Assembly (NCBI GenBank): GCA_016271365.2
Contig: CM057456.1
Location: 165,144,501 to 165,208,500, forward strand
Direction of reading: 5' to 3'
DNA: 64,000 nt
DNA from: Neoceratodus forsteri
Lineage: Eukaryota; Chordata; Ceratodontiformes; Ceratodontidae
A model generated the notes under the pieces. It saw only the letters and a program-made list of their open reading frames with translations. It ran no database searches and was not told the DNA's origin. The position numbers were made by a program, and so were the translations under genes. The number at the start of each line of letters is the position of its first letter. Position 1 is the first letter of the stretch. Shown here one piece after another: positions 1 to 11,403 of the stretch.

Positions 1-1289
1 TGGCCCAAGCCATCTATTCCTGCACCAGTTACAGTTTTCTCAGTGAGAGACCAGCTTGGGGATCCAGCCCCTGTGCAGCAAGGTATTGTAGGTTGCGGCC
101 ACCTGGAGGGAAAGGTCATGAAGTGGAGGTGAGTCGTGTCATCCCAGCTTCCCCATGCTCTTCAGTGCTCTGCAACAGGTCTTCATTTTGCTAGGCCATC
201 TTCTACCTACTGGTGTTGTGAGTAAATTTAGGGCAGCTCCCTGCAACAAACTCTTGAATTATTCTGTTACAGCATCTCTTTCTTCCCATCAAGGGCCCCA
301 ACAATAGCAGCAACCCCAGGCACCATTCTGGCTAACCAGCATCACACTCTGGGTACCCAGCAGTTGCAAGACTGTACTTAAGGGACTAAAGAAATTGCAT
401 GCAAAATATCCTGGCTAATACCAGCTTAGCAATCATTTATCCAGATTTGCACCACTCCCTTGTTTACATCCCCTCAATAAATCAAATTCATTGTTTCAAT
501 GTTAAGCAGACTCAGGAGCAAATTACTGTCTCGTTAACCTTCACTGTGACTTAGGTTAAAGCATTTGAAAGTGTATGCTTGCATGTGATATTGCTTTACA
601 GGGGGCTCCAGGGCATTTGCCAGAAGACCAGACCCTGGTGGTAAGTGCAAGAGGCATGAGCATATTACTGATCATTGCTAATTATGTGTTCCCTGCTGAA
701 AAGGGTTGCATCTGTTGAGAAGATACTTGGTCACTATGTGGGTTGGTGGGTGGTTATAACTTCCCAGAGGGCTATACCAGGTGGATAGACACCCCCACAT
801 ACCTTACTCTGGGTGGAGGCACCAAATCATTGTGTTTACTGAGGGTAGGGGAACCCCGGTAATTGTTAATTTGGAACCCAGGCCCCTCAACCTGGTTTTA
901 GAAGGACAGGCAGGGGTAGTAGTCCTTGGAATAGCATTGTCTAGTGGTTACACACAGTTCAAATACATTACCAGTTCATTCTCAGACTCAGCACAAGGCA
1001 TTCATGCACTACCCAATGCCAAAAGTCCATTGGTACAACCCAATCCATTTCTCCACCCAGAACTATATCAGTATTCTACAAACCACTTTCCACAAGATAA
1101 TCCATCACTGTACTCAGCAGGTGCATGCAGTTGTTATGTGCTAGCCAACCACAGTCAATCATATAAAGATGAGTCACGCATCCGAAAAGGGATACCAAAA
1201 ATAATTCAGATCTGTGGTCCAGAGTTACAAATATAATGACATCAATTAGCCAAGTTAAATTTCTCTTAAAAAAAGAACGTTGTTACCTA
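1..1289. other. Anonymous non-coding DNA
   Basis: No gene, recognisable mobile element or clear repeat could be identified here. An open frame of 151 codons (781-1236, plus) has no domain-like features and unremarkable composition, so I treat it as chance. Confidence 0.5.
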
Positions 1290-1497
1290 ATTTGTAGTCA
1301 GAAAAATTATAACAAATAAATAATGAAAACTAGAGACAAAAGAGGCATTTAGTACACTCAGAGGTAACATACCATAGAGGCAGTTTAGAAGGGCAGTACT
1401 TTATACAGGAGTCTAAAAGAAAGCAAAACCAAAACAAATTTAAAAATTTGTTGGTTTCTATATACCTCTCCAAACTCTCCCCCACATACACTCACAC
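1290..1497 (-). repeat. Left part of the ~350-bp tandem repeat array
   Basis: This stretch aligns with the unit at 5165-5496. Both contain gcatttTg/aGtacactcag, then a spaced ACCA-AGAGGCAG-GAAG block, then a TTCTRTATA-CTCTCCAA block, in the same order and spacing. It stops exactly at a TAA, where a Harbinger-type element begins. The right-hand continuation resumes at 4754, so this is one array split by an insertion. Orientation is called minus because the ribozyme-bearing copy at 50 kb reads on plus. Confidence 0.6.
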
Positions 1498-1516
1498 TAA
1501 GGCCCCCATGTTCAAA
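1498..1516 (+). repeat. TSD (TAA) plus left TIR
   Basis: TAA at 1498-1500 is followed by the 16-bp terminal inverted repeat 1501-1516. The intact tandem-repeat unit at 5165-5496 has CACACACCTAAAGCC at the equivalent place, close to the joined flanks here, so it acts as an internal empty-site control. Confidence 0.6.
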
Positions 1517-2003
1517 AGTCCCCTGCAAAATCGAGTAAGTGCCTGCGCCGCTCATCTGAGATGCGCCGGACCCAAAAAATGGTGTATTCAGAAGATGTGC
1601 GGGAAGCTGCACTCGCACATGTCCGGCTGAATATATCCCAAACATGCACTATCGCACATCTGAAGATGTGGGGCACATCTCAGGCAGGGGGGACCATGCA
1701 CCACAGGCAGGTACATAGAGAAATGCACTGGGACAGGTGATATGGGCATGACACAGCTTTGCAATATTCAGCCAGGATATGCAAATGGCCTCACTGCACA
1801 TTCTGAGCCTAAACCCCACATGCCGGAGCTCATTACTGGAATGTATTCAGGCCATTTGCATACCCCAAGCATGCTCAAGTTCCAGCTTTGCAGGCCTGCC
1901 CCACTGCCCCACAAAGGTGAACAGGAGGTACTGCAGCCCAGCAGGCAGGTGTGCTGGGATGGTAATGTGAGGGTGGGTGGACTGCATGGGCCTGAGTACG
2001 GTG

Positions 2004-3789
2004 TTAAACCCCTCTTTCAGATACCTTGGGGTTTGGCTGGACCAACACCTCAGCTTCTCTGGCCACATTTATTTATTTATTTTATTTATTGAAGATATCA
2101 GATTTACAACCTTGACACCATTCTGAAAAAACTGCACCCCAAGCTTGGAGCTCTTTACAGGAACCATAGTTGCATGCCTCCTATGACCCAGTGAGAACTT
2201 GTCCAGAAGATGATCTCCCCCTTTTAACTACTGTGATGTAGTCTATGGTGCCACTCCCATATCTTCCCTTACCAGATTGGACTCTCCTTTCAGCTCCTTC
2301 TGTTGATTCTTTCTTGATGCCCCATCTTGAACCCATCATTGTGACCTTTACCGTGCACTGTCCTTCCCCCTGCTTGCTAACAGATGCCTGGCTCACTGTG
2401 CCAAGCTAACTTCCAAACTTTGGCTTGGTGTACTTCCTTCCTATCTTTCATGCTCCCTCCCTCCCCTCCTACCTTCCTCCCACTCCCTCATATCCTCCGA
2501 CACTCGCACCATGCTAGTCCCCTATCATACCACCATCATCAGCCAATCAGGCTTCTCCCATCACTTCCCCAAAATCTGAACTCCCTCCCACCTCAAATAT
2601 GACAGTCCTCCTCCTCTCACTCCTTTGCCTCTGCCTTACATAACTTTCTCTCTGCTAGCTACCCCTGATTCAATCCTCCTTAACTTGTTTCCCTATGAAC
2701 CTGCATCAACTTCACGCCCACCTCTTTTCTGCAAAACCCTCCCCATGTCCTCCCTCCAGCACCCCTTCGTTTCCACCTTACTCCCACCCTCCATTCCTTC
2801 CTCTGTACACCACCTTACTCTTACTACTCACTTGCCATTGCTTGGCCTAGGCCCCTGGCAGGGTTCTCTGCATCCTGGAGGGGTCCAGAACTAGGCAAAC
2901 ACCTTCCTCACCTCCTACTCCTACCCCATTCTTTCCTGAAAAGGCTGGGTCTTGACACCTCTTCTCTCCCACCTCCCTCTCTCTTGGTCCTTTTGAAGCC
3001 TACTCCCCATCACTGCCTACTTCCCTCCTGTCATGCTCTACCTCTGCTGCCTACAATCTGCTTCCTTCCAGGGTCCAGAGCATACTGGAGGGGCCAGACC
3101 CAAGTGGATCCTTCTCTTCCCCCCTCTTCCTTTCTGACTTGCTCAAACTCCCTCTGCCTACAACCTGTTTCCCCTCTGTTCGTGCTTGACCTCCACCTGG
3201 TACAGACAGGGTCCCCAGCATTCTGGAGGGGTCAGGCCCTGGCGGATCCTTCTTCTCCACCCCTTGCCTTCCCCTCCTCCAAATCTCCCTTCCCACCCCC
3301 TGCTCTCTGCCTATAGCCCCCCCACCCACCTTCCCCCTTCCTAGCCGTAGTTATTGGCCAACCCCTAATCTCAAATGCACTTATAGCTAACCTTGCACTT
3401 TTGTTACACCTTGCAAATTTTGTTCTGTCTGTGTCTCTCCTCACAATCTTGCTCTAGTTCAACCTCCTTGTATTCTATCCAACCATTTTCTAACTACAAA
3501 GCTATGTCACACCAAGAGTTTGCCAAAGATAGTTGTGCTGTCGTATCTATCTAGTTCAAGACTGTTAGCATTGTATCCATTTAGTTCATACCTGGTAACA
3601 TTCCTCCTTTTCATTACTTCTGTATAGTCTCCTCACTTTATTGAATGTAATCTAACTGTATATCTATATTGTGTACCAAATCTCTGTATACTATCCTCAT
3701 GTTCCCCTACCCCTCAGGTCACACCAGGAGACGAGCAACTTGTTGCTCTGCTTGCCTTCCTGGTGAAACATTTCAATAAATAAATAAAT
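2004..3789 (+). mobile_element. L2-type LINE, 5'-truncated 3' end
   Basis: Around 2020-2070 the frame reads FRYLGVWLDQHLSFSGH, the conserved block just downstream of the reverse transcriptase in L2 ORF2. An ATTT-rich insert follows. Then come weak remnants of LKKLHPKLGALYRN (2127-2165) and FNYCDVVYGATP (2223-2255), in shifted frames. Next is a long pyrimidine-rich 3' UTR (2400-3300). The end at ~3700-3789 has the L2-like GTCACACCAGGAGAC and CTTCCTGGTGAAACATTT blocks and finishes in (AAAT)n. The junctions suggest a short GTAC-GG duplication near 1998 and 3790, but this is not exact. It lies wholly inside the Harbinger element and is therefore younger. Confidence 0.65.
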
Positions 3790-4734
3790 GTACAGGGTCA
3801 GACACGGGTACAGGAGGCCCACCTGGACAGTGTCCACAGGGGCCACCTGGATATGCAACAGGTGCGGGCACAGGATGACACGGGCTGATTGGGATGCCAC
3901 ATGCATGTGATACACCAGCTCCGTATGCTATATACAGTCACCTGCAGTGCTCCACACATCCCAGTATGGGAGGTACCTGGTGGGCACTGCAAAGGATGGC
4001 AGTGTGCAGACAATGACCAGGTACCCAGGTAGGTGGGTCCCATCTGTGTGCACCCATGGTGTACCACTGTGTGTGTGCCACTGATCAGTCCCTGACCCAT
4101 GCCATGTGGACACTAGTACCACCAGGCAACCTGGACACCATTGCCACAGACGTCATCCTGGGTGCATGCCACCACCAAGTGGCACCCTGCAGGCCCCATG
4201 GGTGCTGGCCATGGCTACTATTACATGTGCTGTAGTGTGACTGTCCACCCCACTGGTGTGTCAGGAGGGCACTTGACAGCACTGGCATGTGGCTGCTGGG
4301 TGTCTATGTCCAGAGTGCGGTGTGGGGTATTGCTCCCTGGATGGTGCCAGTGGTGACATGGCACCTGTGGCTCAGGGCTCATCCATCCTGGCATGACTGC
4401 TGTGTGTGAGTGCCTGGAGCATGTTCTTATGCACCTCCGAGGGCTGTCTCCGGATGGCCTGCCTGCAGTTCTGTGGCCTGCCTGTGGGTGGCTGGCCGAT
4501 TTAGGCCACCCTTTTGTATGCCTAACTTTGGAAGGCTCATTTCCGAGATGTGCAGCAGATGAGTGTCACATTTTGGCTGAATATTGGGATGCATGGCATA
4601 TTCATGTGAACGCCCCCTTTATTTGAGCCGCATACATTATTTCCACATGATGGCTCATCTGGTGATGTGCACTGCATCTCTGTCTATCAAATATTATGGT
4701 TTGATGCATTTTTGGAGATGAGAGGCATATCTCC
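3790..4734. other. Interior of the Harbinger-type element
   Basis: This is GC-richer DNA with many short CA/TG-rich words, resuming after the L2 insertion. Several open frames of 60-100 codons occur on both strands, with none dominant and no recognisable motif. The right 250 bp repeats elements of the left end, such as CACAT-GGCTGAATAT (near 1613 and 4567), as expected for subterminal repeats. Confidence 0.4.
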
Positions 4735-4753
4735 TTTGAAAATGTGGGCCTAA

Positions 4754-5560
4754 AGTTCCAAGCCCAGCAAAAAGAACCAGGGTTTGTGCAAATCCCTCTG
4801 TGTGAGTACAGGCTGACAAGGCTTTATGAAAACAAGAGATACCTTTTACACATCTGTTTCAACCAAGACTGATGATACACTACAATCTTGCTTTACATCC
4901 CAGGGGACTTCTCTGTGCAGTGCACTCAATATTCCAGCCAAGAACCAAGTAATCCCAGAGTAAACCAGGTATTTAGCATACTTGAAGGTAGTGTAGCAGA
5001 GAAGCAGTGTGGAAGAAGAGCAGTATGTAGCATCCATATAAGATACAAGGAGAAAAGAACTTTCCAAAATGTTTGTTCTTTGTATATCTTCCAAGCCCCA
5101 CGCATGCAAAACCTCAAACACAGTGCAAGGCATCATGGGTATGGAAATCTTTATTGTGGGGGAAGGCTGACAAGGATTTACCAAAAAGCTGCCTGTTAAA
5201 CAAGCCTTTACATCTGTTTCAGCCAAATCTGAGAATGACAAACTACAGGCACATGTTTCATCCTGTTTGGACTCCTCCCAAAAACTCTGCCCAAAAGCAA
5301 ATTAAGCATTTTGTGCACTCAGAAGTAGCAGAATACCAGAGAGGCAGCCTTGAAGAAGATTAGTAGGTACGATCTCTAAATGATCCAAGGAAATAACATA
5401 TTTCTAAATGGCTTCTGTATCTCTTCAAGTCACACACCTAAAGCCACAAACTCAGCTCAAAGCATCATGGGTATGCAAATTATTGTATGGGACTGAGGCT
5501 GACATGGCTACACCAAAACATACTGCAGTCAAAATGATATACAAATGTACTTCAACTTAA
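4754..5560 (-). repeat. ~332-354 bp tandem repeat array
   Basis: GGCTGACAAGG or GGCTGACATGG starts at 4811, 5165 and 5497, giving spacings of 354 and 332 bp. Each is preceded by a variant of GCATCATGGGTATGCAAAT. The middle unit contains ACATGTTTCATCCTG (5249-5263), the complement of the ribozyme stem II/III segment in the 50-kb copy. The core is degraded here: the CUGANGA box reads GGGAGGA and the cleavage triplet GUC reads GCC. The first unit (near 4880) is more decayed. The array is cut at 4753 by the Harbinger insertion. Confidence 0.6.
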
Positions 5561-5654
5561 GCAATGCAGATGTGACTGACCGAAGGAAATGGACTTGAAA
5601 TTTATTCAGTTCTCCTTTGGTGACTTCAACACTAAGGAATTCCAAATTCTTTCA

Positions 5655-5872
5655 GGAGGCAGTGCAGTCTAGCGATTAGAGTACAGCCTTTTGAACCAGA
5701 AGATCACAGGTTCAGACTGTACTAGAGACAAATGTTTACTGTGTGACCACGAGCAAGTCACCTAATCTCCTAGGGCTCCAGTCCACCCAGCTGTTGAAAT
5801 GAGTAGAAGCAGAACGGCTCTGAAAAGAAGATGTTGCATCTCAGCTGGCTATCCTGTGTAAGTAAATAAAAA
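5655..5872 (+). mobile_element. tRNA-headed, MIR-like SINE
   Basis: The head has an A-box-like TCTAGCGATTAGAG and a B-box-like AGGTTCAGACTGT. The following core reads CTGTGTGACCACGAGCAAGTCACCTAATCTCC, the hallmark of CORE/MIR-type SINEs. It ends in a GTAAGTAAATAAAAAAC tail like the L2 3' tails in this window, consistent with L2-driven mobilisation. A relative lies at 54877. Confidence 0.7.
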
Positions 5873-6814
5873 ACAAATTAAAATTTAAAAAAAGAAAAGG
5901 TTTTCTTCACAATATTTATCATTCACAATATAGAACAGTTAAAAAATGTATTGAGCCTGTAGTTCTGCTTATTCATGTTTTCATAAAATTTTCTGACTAC
6001 AAATTAATCAATTTGAATAAAATTATGTCTGCAAGAGGAATGTAATTCTGGGGTTTACAATGTTATGTATGTGTCTCATAAGGAAGACAAATGTATAATA
6101 GGTTCAAAGACTCAACAGACCATTGTTTGTGGCAAGCAGTCTTACACATTTATTTATTTTTTACATATAGTTCACTTTATGCCCTCTTGTGCATCCTGGC
6201 TGGTCCCTTCTACGAATACCCCTACCCCCACAACACCATCTCTTGATACCTCTCGGTCTCATGAGCCTACCAGTGTTCTTCCACAACTTGCTGCCTGAGG
6301 TGGGGATGTGTGGGTTCACCAATCCCCCTCCAGATGTCATGTTTGGTTTAAGGCAGACCTGTGTGCCCAGTGGGTTGTGCAGGGCCTACAAAGGTCCACC
6401 ACTGTCATCCTGCTTCAGTCAGGTTTTATTTCTTGTTTCCTCCATGAAGCCCCCTGGACTCTCCGTGGGAATGATGGCCTTACATATGCATGACAGCATG
6501 CCTTCCATTTCTGTCAGGGAGCATAGCCCACCCCTTTGTGGCTTCCACCTGCACTGCCACTCATAGTCACCCAGGTAACAGTAGCAGGGCAGTGATCAGT
6601 TGCCCTCCCTCCCTGGAGGAGGAGGAGGAGGAGGAGAGCATCCTCTTGGATACTCAATTCTCCTCCCCCCAATGACCCCTGAACCCTGGTTGTCAGCCTC
6701 ATGAGCACCTTTATGGGAAAAAAGCACGGTTTATAACTGCTGATGCATGATTTGTAAGAAACACATATGAAAATGTATTTAGTATTAAAATTACTGTAAG
6801 TTCTTTGCATGACT
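5873..6814. other. Anonymous DNA with a (GGA)n tract
   Basis: A (GGA)n tract spans 6615-6635. The open frame of 125 codons at 6189-6566 has no recognisable motif. No other element could be identified. Confidence 0.4.
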
Positions 6815-7260
6815 GTGAATGAATTTTATCAGAGACGCAAGCAGTCATTTTTCTTGCACGAATAAATGAAGTTTATTGCAAATAGGCACAAGGTTTTTGC
6901 AAGACTGCAATACAAGTTATAACACTAGTCAAGAAATCTCCAAGTTTAAAATGTAGTGTGGTACATAATTATACTTGCAGGCTTCTTGCCTAGTGTAAGT
7001 GTGACAGGGAAATCCTGCCACTCTTGCAGACTGATCTTTTCTTAAATCTGTTACAACAGTTCTTCTGTTTCTTAGCCTAATGTATCTTTTAGAATTTCTA
7101 GTCCATAAGGTTGGCCACCTATGGGTGCCCCTCCCCTTTCTTGATTAAGCTATAGTGTCCTCTTTAATTTTCCTTTTTCCTCTCAGGTCCTCGTACAAGG
7201 AAGTTATTGTGGTGACCTCTGAGCTGATGTAAAACAACAGGCTGTGTTCCTCATTGTTGG
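6815..7260 (-). mobile_element. Possible solo LTR
   Basis: Read on minus, the block has AATAAA (complement at 6872-6877) followed by a TTCATTTATTCGTGC stretch and a tract ending near TTCACA, resembling a poly(A) signal plus U5. A weak TATA-like word lies upstream. No target duplication could be fixed, so the limits are approximate. A single-copy 3' UTR-like sequence remains possible. Confidence 0.25.
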
Positions 7261-7314
7261 ATTTAGTATGCAATAGCACTATGTTATAAAATACCTTGAT
7301 GTATATGTATATGC

Positions 7315-8580
7315 CTTATGTGACCAACCTAATTGAATACTACGACTGGGTAATGAGGAAACTGGATAAAGGTCATGCAGTGGATGTGCTGTATTTAGAC
7401 TTCAGCAAGGTCTTTGATTCAGTCCCTCATGGGAGGCTGGGGGGTAAGTTGCAATATGTGGGGGTAGGGACAAAGATGGTAAACTGGATTGTGAACTGGC
7501 TGAAGGGGAGGCAGCAACAGGTGGTGGTGGGGGGAGGGACTCTCTTCCCCAAGGGCGGTGACAAGCGGGGTGCTGCAGGGCTCAGTCCTGGGTCTGGTGT
7601 TGTTTGGGTTATTCATATCGGATATCTCACATGTTGTTAGGAGCAAGATCAGTCTGTTCACAGATGATACCAAGATAGGGGTGGTGGTGGACGACAGATT
7701 GGTGGCAGGGGCTACTGGAGGGCTTGATCAAATTGGAGGAGTGGTCAGAAAAGCGGCAATTGAACTTCAGTGTGAAGAAGTGCAAGGTTATGCACTTCGG
7801 AACAAGGAACCCAGGGAGGAGCTACCAGTTGTGGGGGGTTCAGATAGAGGTTACAGAGAAGGAGAAGGACATAGGGGTGATCATAACGGGTAACATGAGC
7901 AACTCAGCTTAGTGCAGGAAGTTGTCAGCTAAGGCCAATAAGATGCTGAGGTGTATTGCGAAAGGAATCTCATTAACAAGTAGGGATGTGATCCTGCCAC
8001 TGTACAGGTCACTAGTCAGGCCACATTTGGAGTACTGCATGCAGTTCTGGTGTCCCTTTCTGAAGAAGAATATCAGATTGCTGGAGGGGGTACAGCGTAG
8101 GGTAACTAAGATGATCCAGGGGCTGGAGGGCAAAACCTATGAGGACAGGCTGACTGAATTGAATATGTACACCCTGGAAGAGTGGAGAGATTGGGGGAAT
8201 ATAATTGAGACCTTCAAATATTTGAAGGGGATTAACAAAATGGGCACAGAAGGGATCTTTAAGCTGAGGAGAGAAAGGGACACCAAAGGGCATAGTATCA
8301 GGTTGGAAGGTGGAAGATATCGGAGAGAGAGATGAGGAGGCATTTTTTTCACAGAGAGAGTGGTGGAGAAATGGAATACTCTACCCAAGGAGGTGGTATC
8401 CTGTAACACAGTGGGCAGTTTTAAAAGGGCATGGGACAGGGCGTGAGGGGGTTAAAGGTGAGGGGGGAGAGGAGGGTGGGGCAGCTGTGATATAATGGTA
8501 CTAGCTGTGCATTCAAGTAGACTAACTTGATAGACTGTAAGGCCTGTTTCGGCTGGCAGATTTGTATGTTCGTATGTGTA
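7315..8580 (+). mobile_element. CR1-type LINE, 5'-truncated
   Basis: It encodes the C-terminal two thirds of a CR1 ORF2 in shifted frames. Order: TNLIEYYDWV, motif A DFSKVFDSVPHG, GVLQGSVLG, the FTDD catalytic box (7657-7668), a thumb region, then RSLVRPHLEYCMQFWCP and RRVTKMIQGLEG. It ends in a 3' UTR with GTAAGGCCTGTTTCGGCTGG and a TATGTTCGTATG-like tail. The same 3' end occurs at 16.4 kb (plus) and 40.44 kb (minus), defining one subfamily. The 5' truncation falls inside reverse transcriptase. CR1 copies typically lack target duplications, and none is seen. Confidence 0.8.
7318..8335 (+). pseudogene. CR1 ORF2 remnant (reverse transcriptase to C-terminus)
   Basis: The product would be a CR1-clade reverse transcriptase for target-primed reverse transcription. 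Both aspartates of the F-T-D-D box (7657-7668) and the aspartate of DFSK (motif A) survive. The frame shifts between 7640 and 7558, where two open frames overlap, and again near 7890-7922, where a stop also interrupts. No endonuclease domain is present because of the 5' truncation. The closest relative in this window is the minus-strand copy at 40441-41840, which shares residues across the whole region but has lost the catalytic box. Confidence 0.75.
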
Positions 8581-8679
8581 TGAAACCTGTAAATATTGAT
8601 AATACCATGGCACTAGGTGTTTTTGAAAAAGATAAAAAGTTAATTGGGGACTGTAGTATAAAAATTAAGTTACCAGGGT

Positions 8680-8960
8680 AGAGATATCAGAAACCCCCCC
8701 ATTGTGTTGTTAAAATGCATGTAAATTACATATTGTTTGAGAGGCCCTTTGGCACCATGCATTCCTCCTTTAAGCTGAACCAGCCTAAGATTTCATGGTG
8801 ATTTGCATATACATCCCATGATGCTTTGCATTATGGGGTATGCGTGATGTTGTGTGTGACGATAGCCATCTGCTTGTTATTATTTGTATTATATTTTTGA
8901 TATAAATACCTGTTTTGGACTTTTGCATAGGAACACAGGCTAAGTAGCAAGGCAGCATGG
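8680..8960 (+). repeat. Lone fragment of the ribozyme-bearing tandem repeat
   Basis: 8742-8860 matches the 50-kb units: GAGAGGCC-TTGGCACCATGCA, then AAGCTGAACCAGC, then GTGATTTGCATAT, then CCCATGATGCTTTGCATT. The segment upstream (8680-8740), where the ribozyme should lie, retains only faint similarity. This is a third locus for the family in the window. Confidence 0.6.
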
Positions 8961-10556
8961 AACATATGATTTGAACAGAGAGAAAGGAAGGATCTGCCCT
9001 ATCCTTGACCCAGTGGAAAAACTAATTAAGAGCTTCCTTTTGACACCAGATTGTCACAGGTGTAACCAGCCATTACTTTGAACCTAGGAAACCTGTTATA
9101 AAATAGTGAAATTGAGGGCACCACAGAAAATATGGGATTCCCAGGAACATGAGGGGTCAGGCAGTCATGGAGACCATGGCCACTTATTGGGGAACCCTTG
9201 AAAAGCTTAGGAGACCCTCTGAAGCACAGAACAGGCCCATATCCAGCAGACAGTCCCAGCAGCTTAAATCTGCAGTTTAAAACAAAACCAAGATTTTTTT
9301 TCCTTCCTTTGTTCTCGCTTCCCTCTGCCCAAGACTGACACCTAGTCAGGCCAAACCAGGTGGGCCACATTCCTGTCCCATCGGGGAGAAGGAAGCCAGA
9401 CTGCGCCCTCTCAGCCAATCCCTGTGGCCAATGTAGATTCAAACTTAGAGACTTTTTTTTCAGGCCACTGACCTTTCCTCAGGAGGCACAAAGGAGCGAA
9501 TCCCCTGGCTGGTAGCTAGGACTGCCCCAGCCTAGAGGAGATGCTGCATAGGATGGAGAGAGCAGAAAGAGTTTGATCAGAGAGGGTGAAGGACTGGGCA
9601 GGGGATATCAGCTTCCCTGGTAAGAGGTTGAAGCAAATCCTTGGGCTCCTTCGGTGTAACTCCCATCAGAAGATCTGCAGTCACTGTGTGAACTATGAGT
9701 CAGCTGGGCGGGGGCAGGGGGAGAGAGAAATTACAGTGCAAACCATGCACAGCACACCCATCATGAATCACACTCAGCACAGCGGGGCAGGAGACAGCAG
9801 GGCACATCTCAGGAGAGAAACTAAAGTAAAAGAAGAAAAGCACGGAACTAGTTATGTGGAGAAACAAATATTAAACATGGGGGGTCAGAGGTCGGGCTGA
9901 CTGGTTACAAAAGAAAGAGACGGGGGGACAAAAACTGAGAGACACATAGAACAGCACCAATAGCACCACCTATTGGACAAGTCAGAAATGGAGCACAATT
10001 TTTCACTAGATATACCTGCCCTTACAAAAAATAGAGATAAAAACTGTAATTTAAACATTTTTTTAACCCTTTTTAAATTTTTGTTTAACAATGAGCCACT
10101 GTGTAACCGAAATAATGCACTCCAGGGATGTGTGTCAAGCTGGGATGTCACTTCTCTGGTGTTGGACACATTTGGCCTGCGGCCTTGTGCCCAACCACCC
10201 AAGGCACGGTGTTATCCCACAATGACACACAAAAAGGTATTATTTCACACACATAAAGAATTTCTCCTTACTTTTTATCTTTGCCTGTGGGGGGGGGATT
10301 GATTCCATTGCACCATATTCAGATTACCCAGCCTGCTAGTGTACATACAGGAGTGTTATCTTATACTGTTATATATAATTTTTGTAACTCTGTACATATT
10401 GGGATGTGTGATCTCATTTGCTTGGGGGTCCTGCACATATCTTTTTACATTAGGCTAATGTTGTAGTACTTTACTCAGGATTTCATGACAAGTTGTATTC
10501 CTTTGGGGAACAATTACAGCGACTGAAGTTTATATAGGTTCACTAGGAGAGAGATT
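8961..10556. other. Anonymous non-coding DNA
   Basis: No gene or known element is recognised. The longest open frames (138 codons minus at 9026-9442 and 104 codons plus at 9586-9900) show no domain motif. Confidence 0.45.
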
Positions 10557-10596
<40 letters not shown>

Positions 10597-10614
10597 GGAG
10601 AGAGAGAGAGAGAG
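10557..10614 (+). repeat. (GT)n-(GA)n compound microsatellite
   Basis: An uninterrupted GT run (~10557-10592) is followed by a short GA run ending at ~10614. Confidence 0.9.
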
Positions 10615-11403
10615 ACAACATCTCGTTTAAGCTATGTATCTCCCCCACCCACATTATTGTGATGTGGGGTGGGTTAGGTTGTATTGTTTGTATGAACAGG
10701 AGGAGATAAATTACATTTTTATCTCTTTTTCAGATTCCCTAGACACTTGTGGTACATGAAGTTGCTACATTTTCAGTATATATTGACATCAGTACATATC
10801 AGGCTGCATGGTCTGAATTCCTTGAGGTTCCTCGACTAGAGTTTTTAGTTTAACACTAATATTATCAATTTATATTTAAATTATCATTTATATAGTCCTG
10901 AGGTTTTTGTAATTTTTGGGCCTTTTATTTAGCTTGAGAATACAGCTGGGTGGCATGTCCAGCTAGGTTTTACACATCACACAGTGTGCACTGATGTTTT
11001 TAGACAACTTTACTGGTAATTCTTGTCTTTAATGCATACATTGTAATTTCATGAGCCCTATAACTATCTTAGTTTGTCTTTAAGCTGGGTGGGGGTTGCC
11101 TTTCAGTAATCACATCCTTATACTGACTGTGACACTCATGACTTGATTTGGGAGTTATCTGCTTCAGCAGTGTTATCTTATGTCAATTAAATTTATGTGC
11201 AGTAGGATTCTTTGTATGTGTGTTGCACCAAGCACATCTGAACCCAAGGTTCATTCAGACTGAGGGCAGTATTGTACTGTTAAACTTCTCTGACATCATC
11301 TTCTGGTTTTTTTTAAATGAGTATTTTAAACCAATGGGAATTTTTTTCTGTTTTTCTCTGCATTATCTAGCTGTTATAAGTATTGTATTTTCTAAACAAC
11401 TGC

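Larger units (their letters stand above)
1501..4750. mobile_element. PIF/Harbinger-type DNA transposon with a nested L2
   Basis: The ends form a terminal inverted repeat: the left end reads GGCCCCCATGTTCAAA and the right end, complemented, reads GGCCCACATTTTCAAA (14 of 16 match). Both ends abut a TAA, at 1498-1500 and 4751-4753. The 3-bp TWA duplication is the known signature of PIF/Harbinger elements. Flanks on the two sides are consecutive parts of the same tandem repeat, which supports one insertion. Subterminal and internal inverted repeats are visible, such as ATGCAAATGGCC at 1777 and its complement at 1851. About 1.8 kb in the middle is an L2 fragment (2004-3789), leaving ~1.45 kb of Harbinger DNA. 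I found no DDE transposase or Myb-like motif, so it is probably non-autonomous or too decayed to read. Confidence 0.65.

Noticed and set aside
781..1236. 151-codon open frame as a gene
   Set aside because: No domain motif and no splice or codon evidence; length is within chance for 64 kb on six frames.
3728..4356. Open frames of 60-100 codons as a Harbinger transposase
   Set aside because: No DDE or Myb motif in any frame; both strands are equally open.
5238..5290. Active hammerhead in the 5-kb array
   Set aside because: The CUGANGA box and the cleavage triplet are mutated, so it is only a relic of the 50-kb ribozyme.
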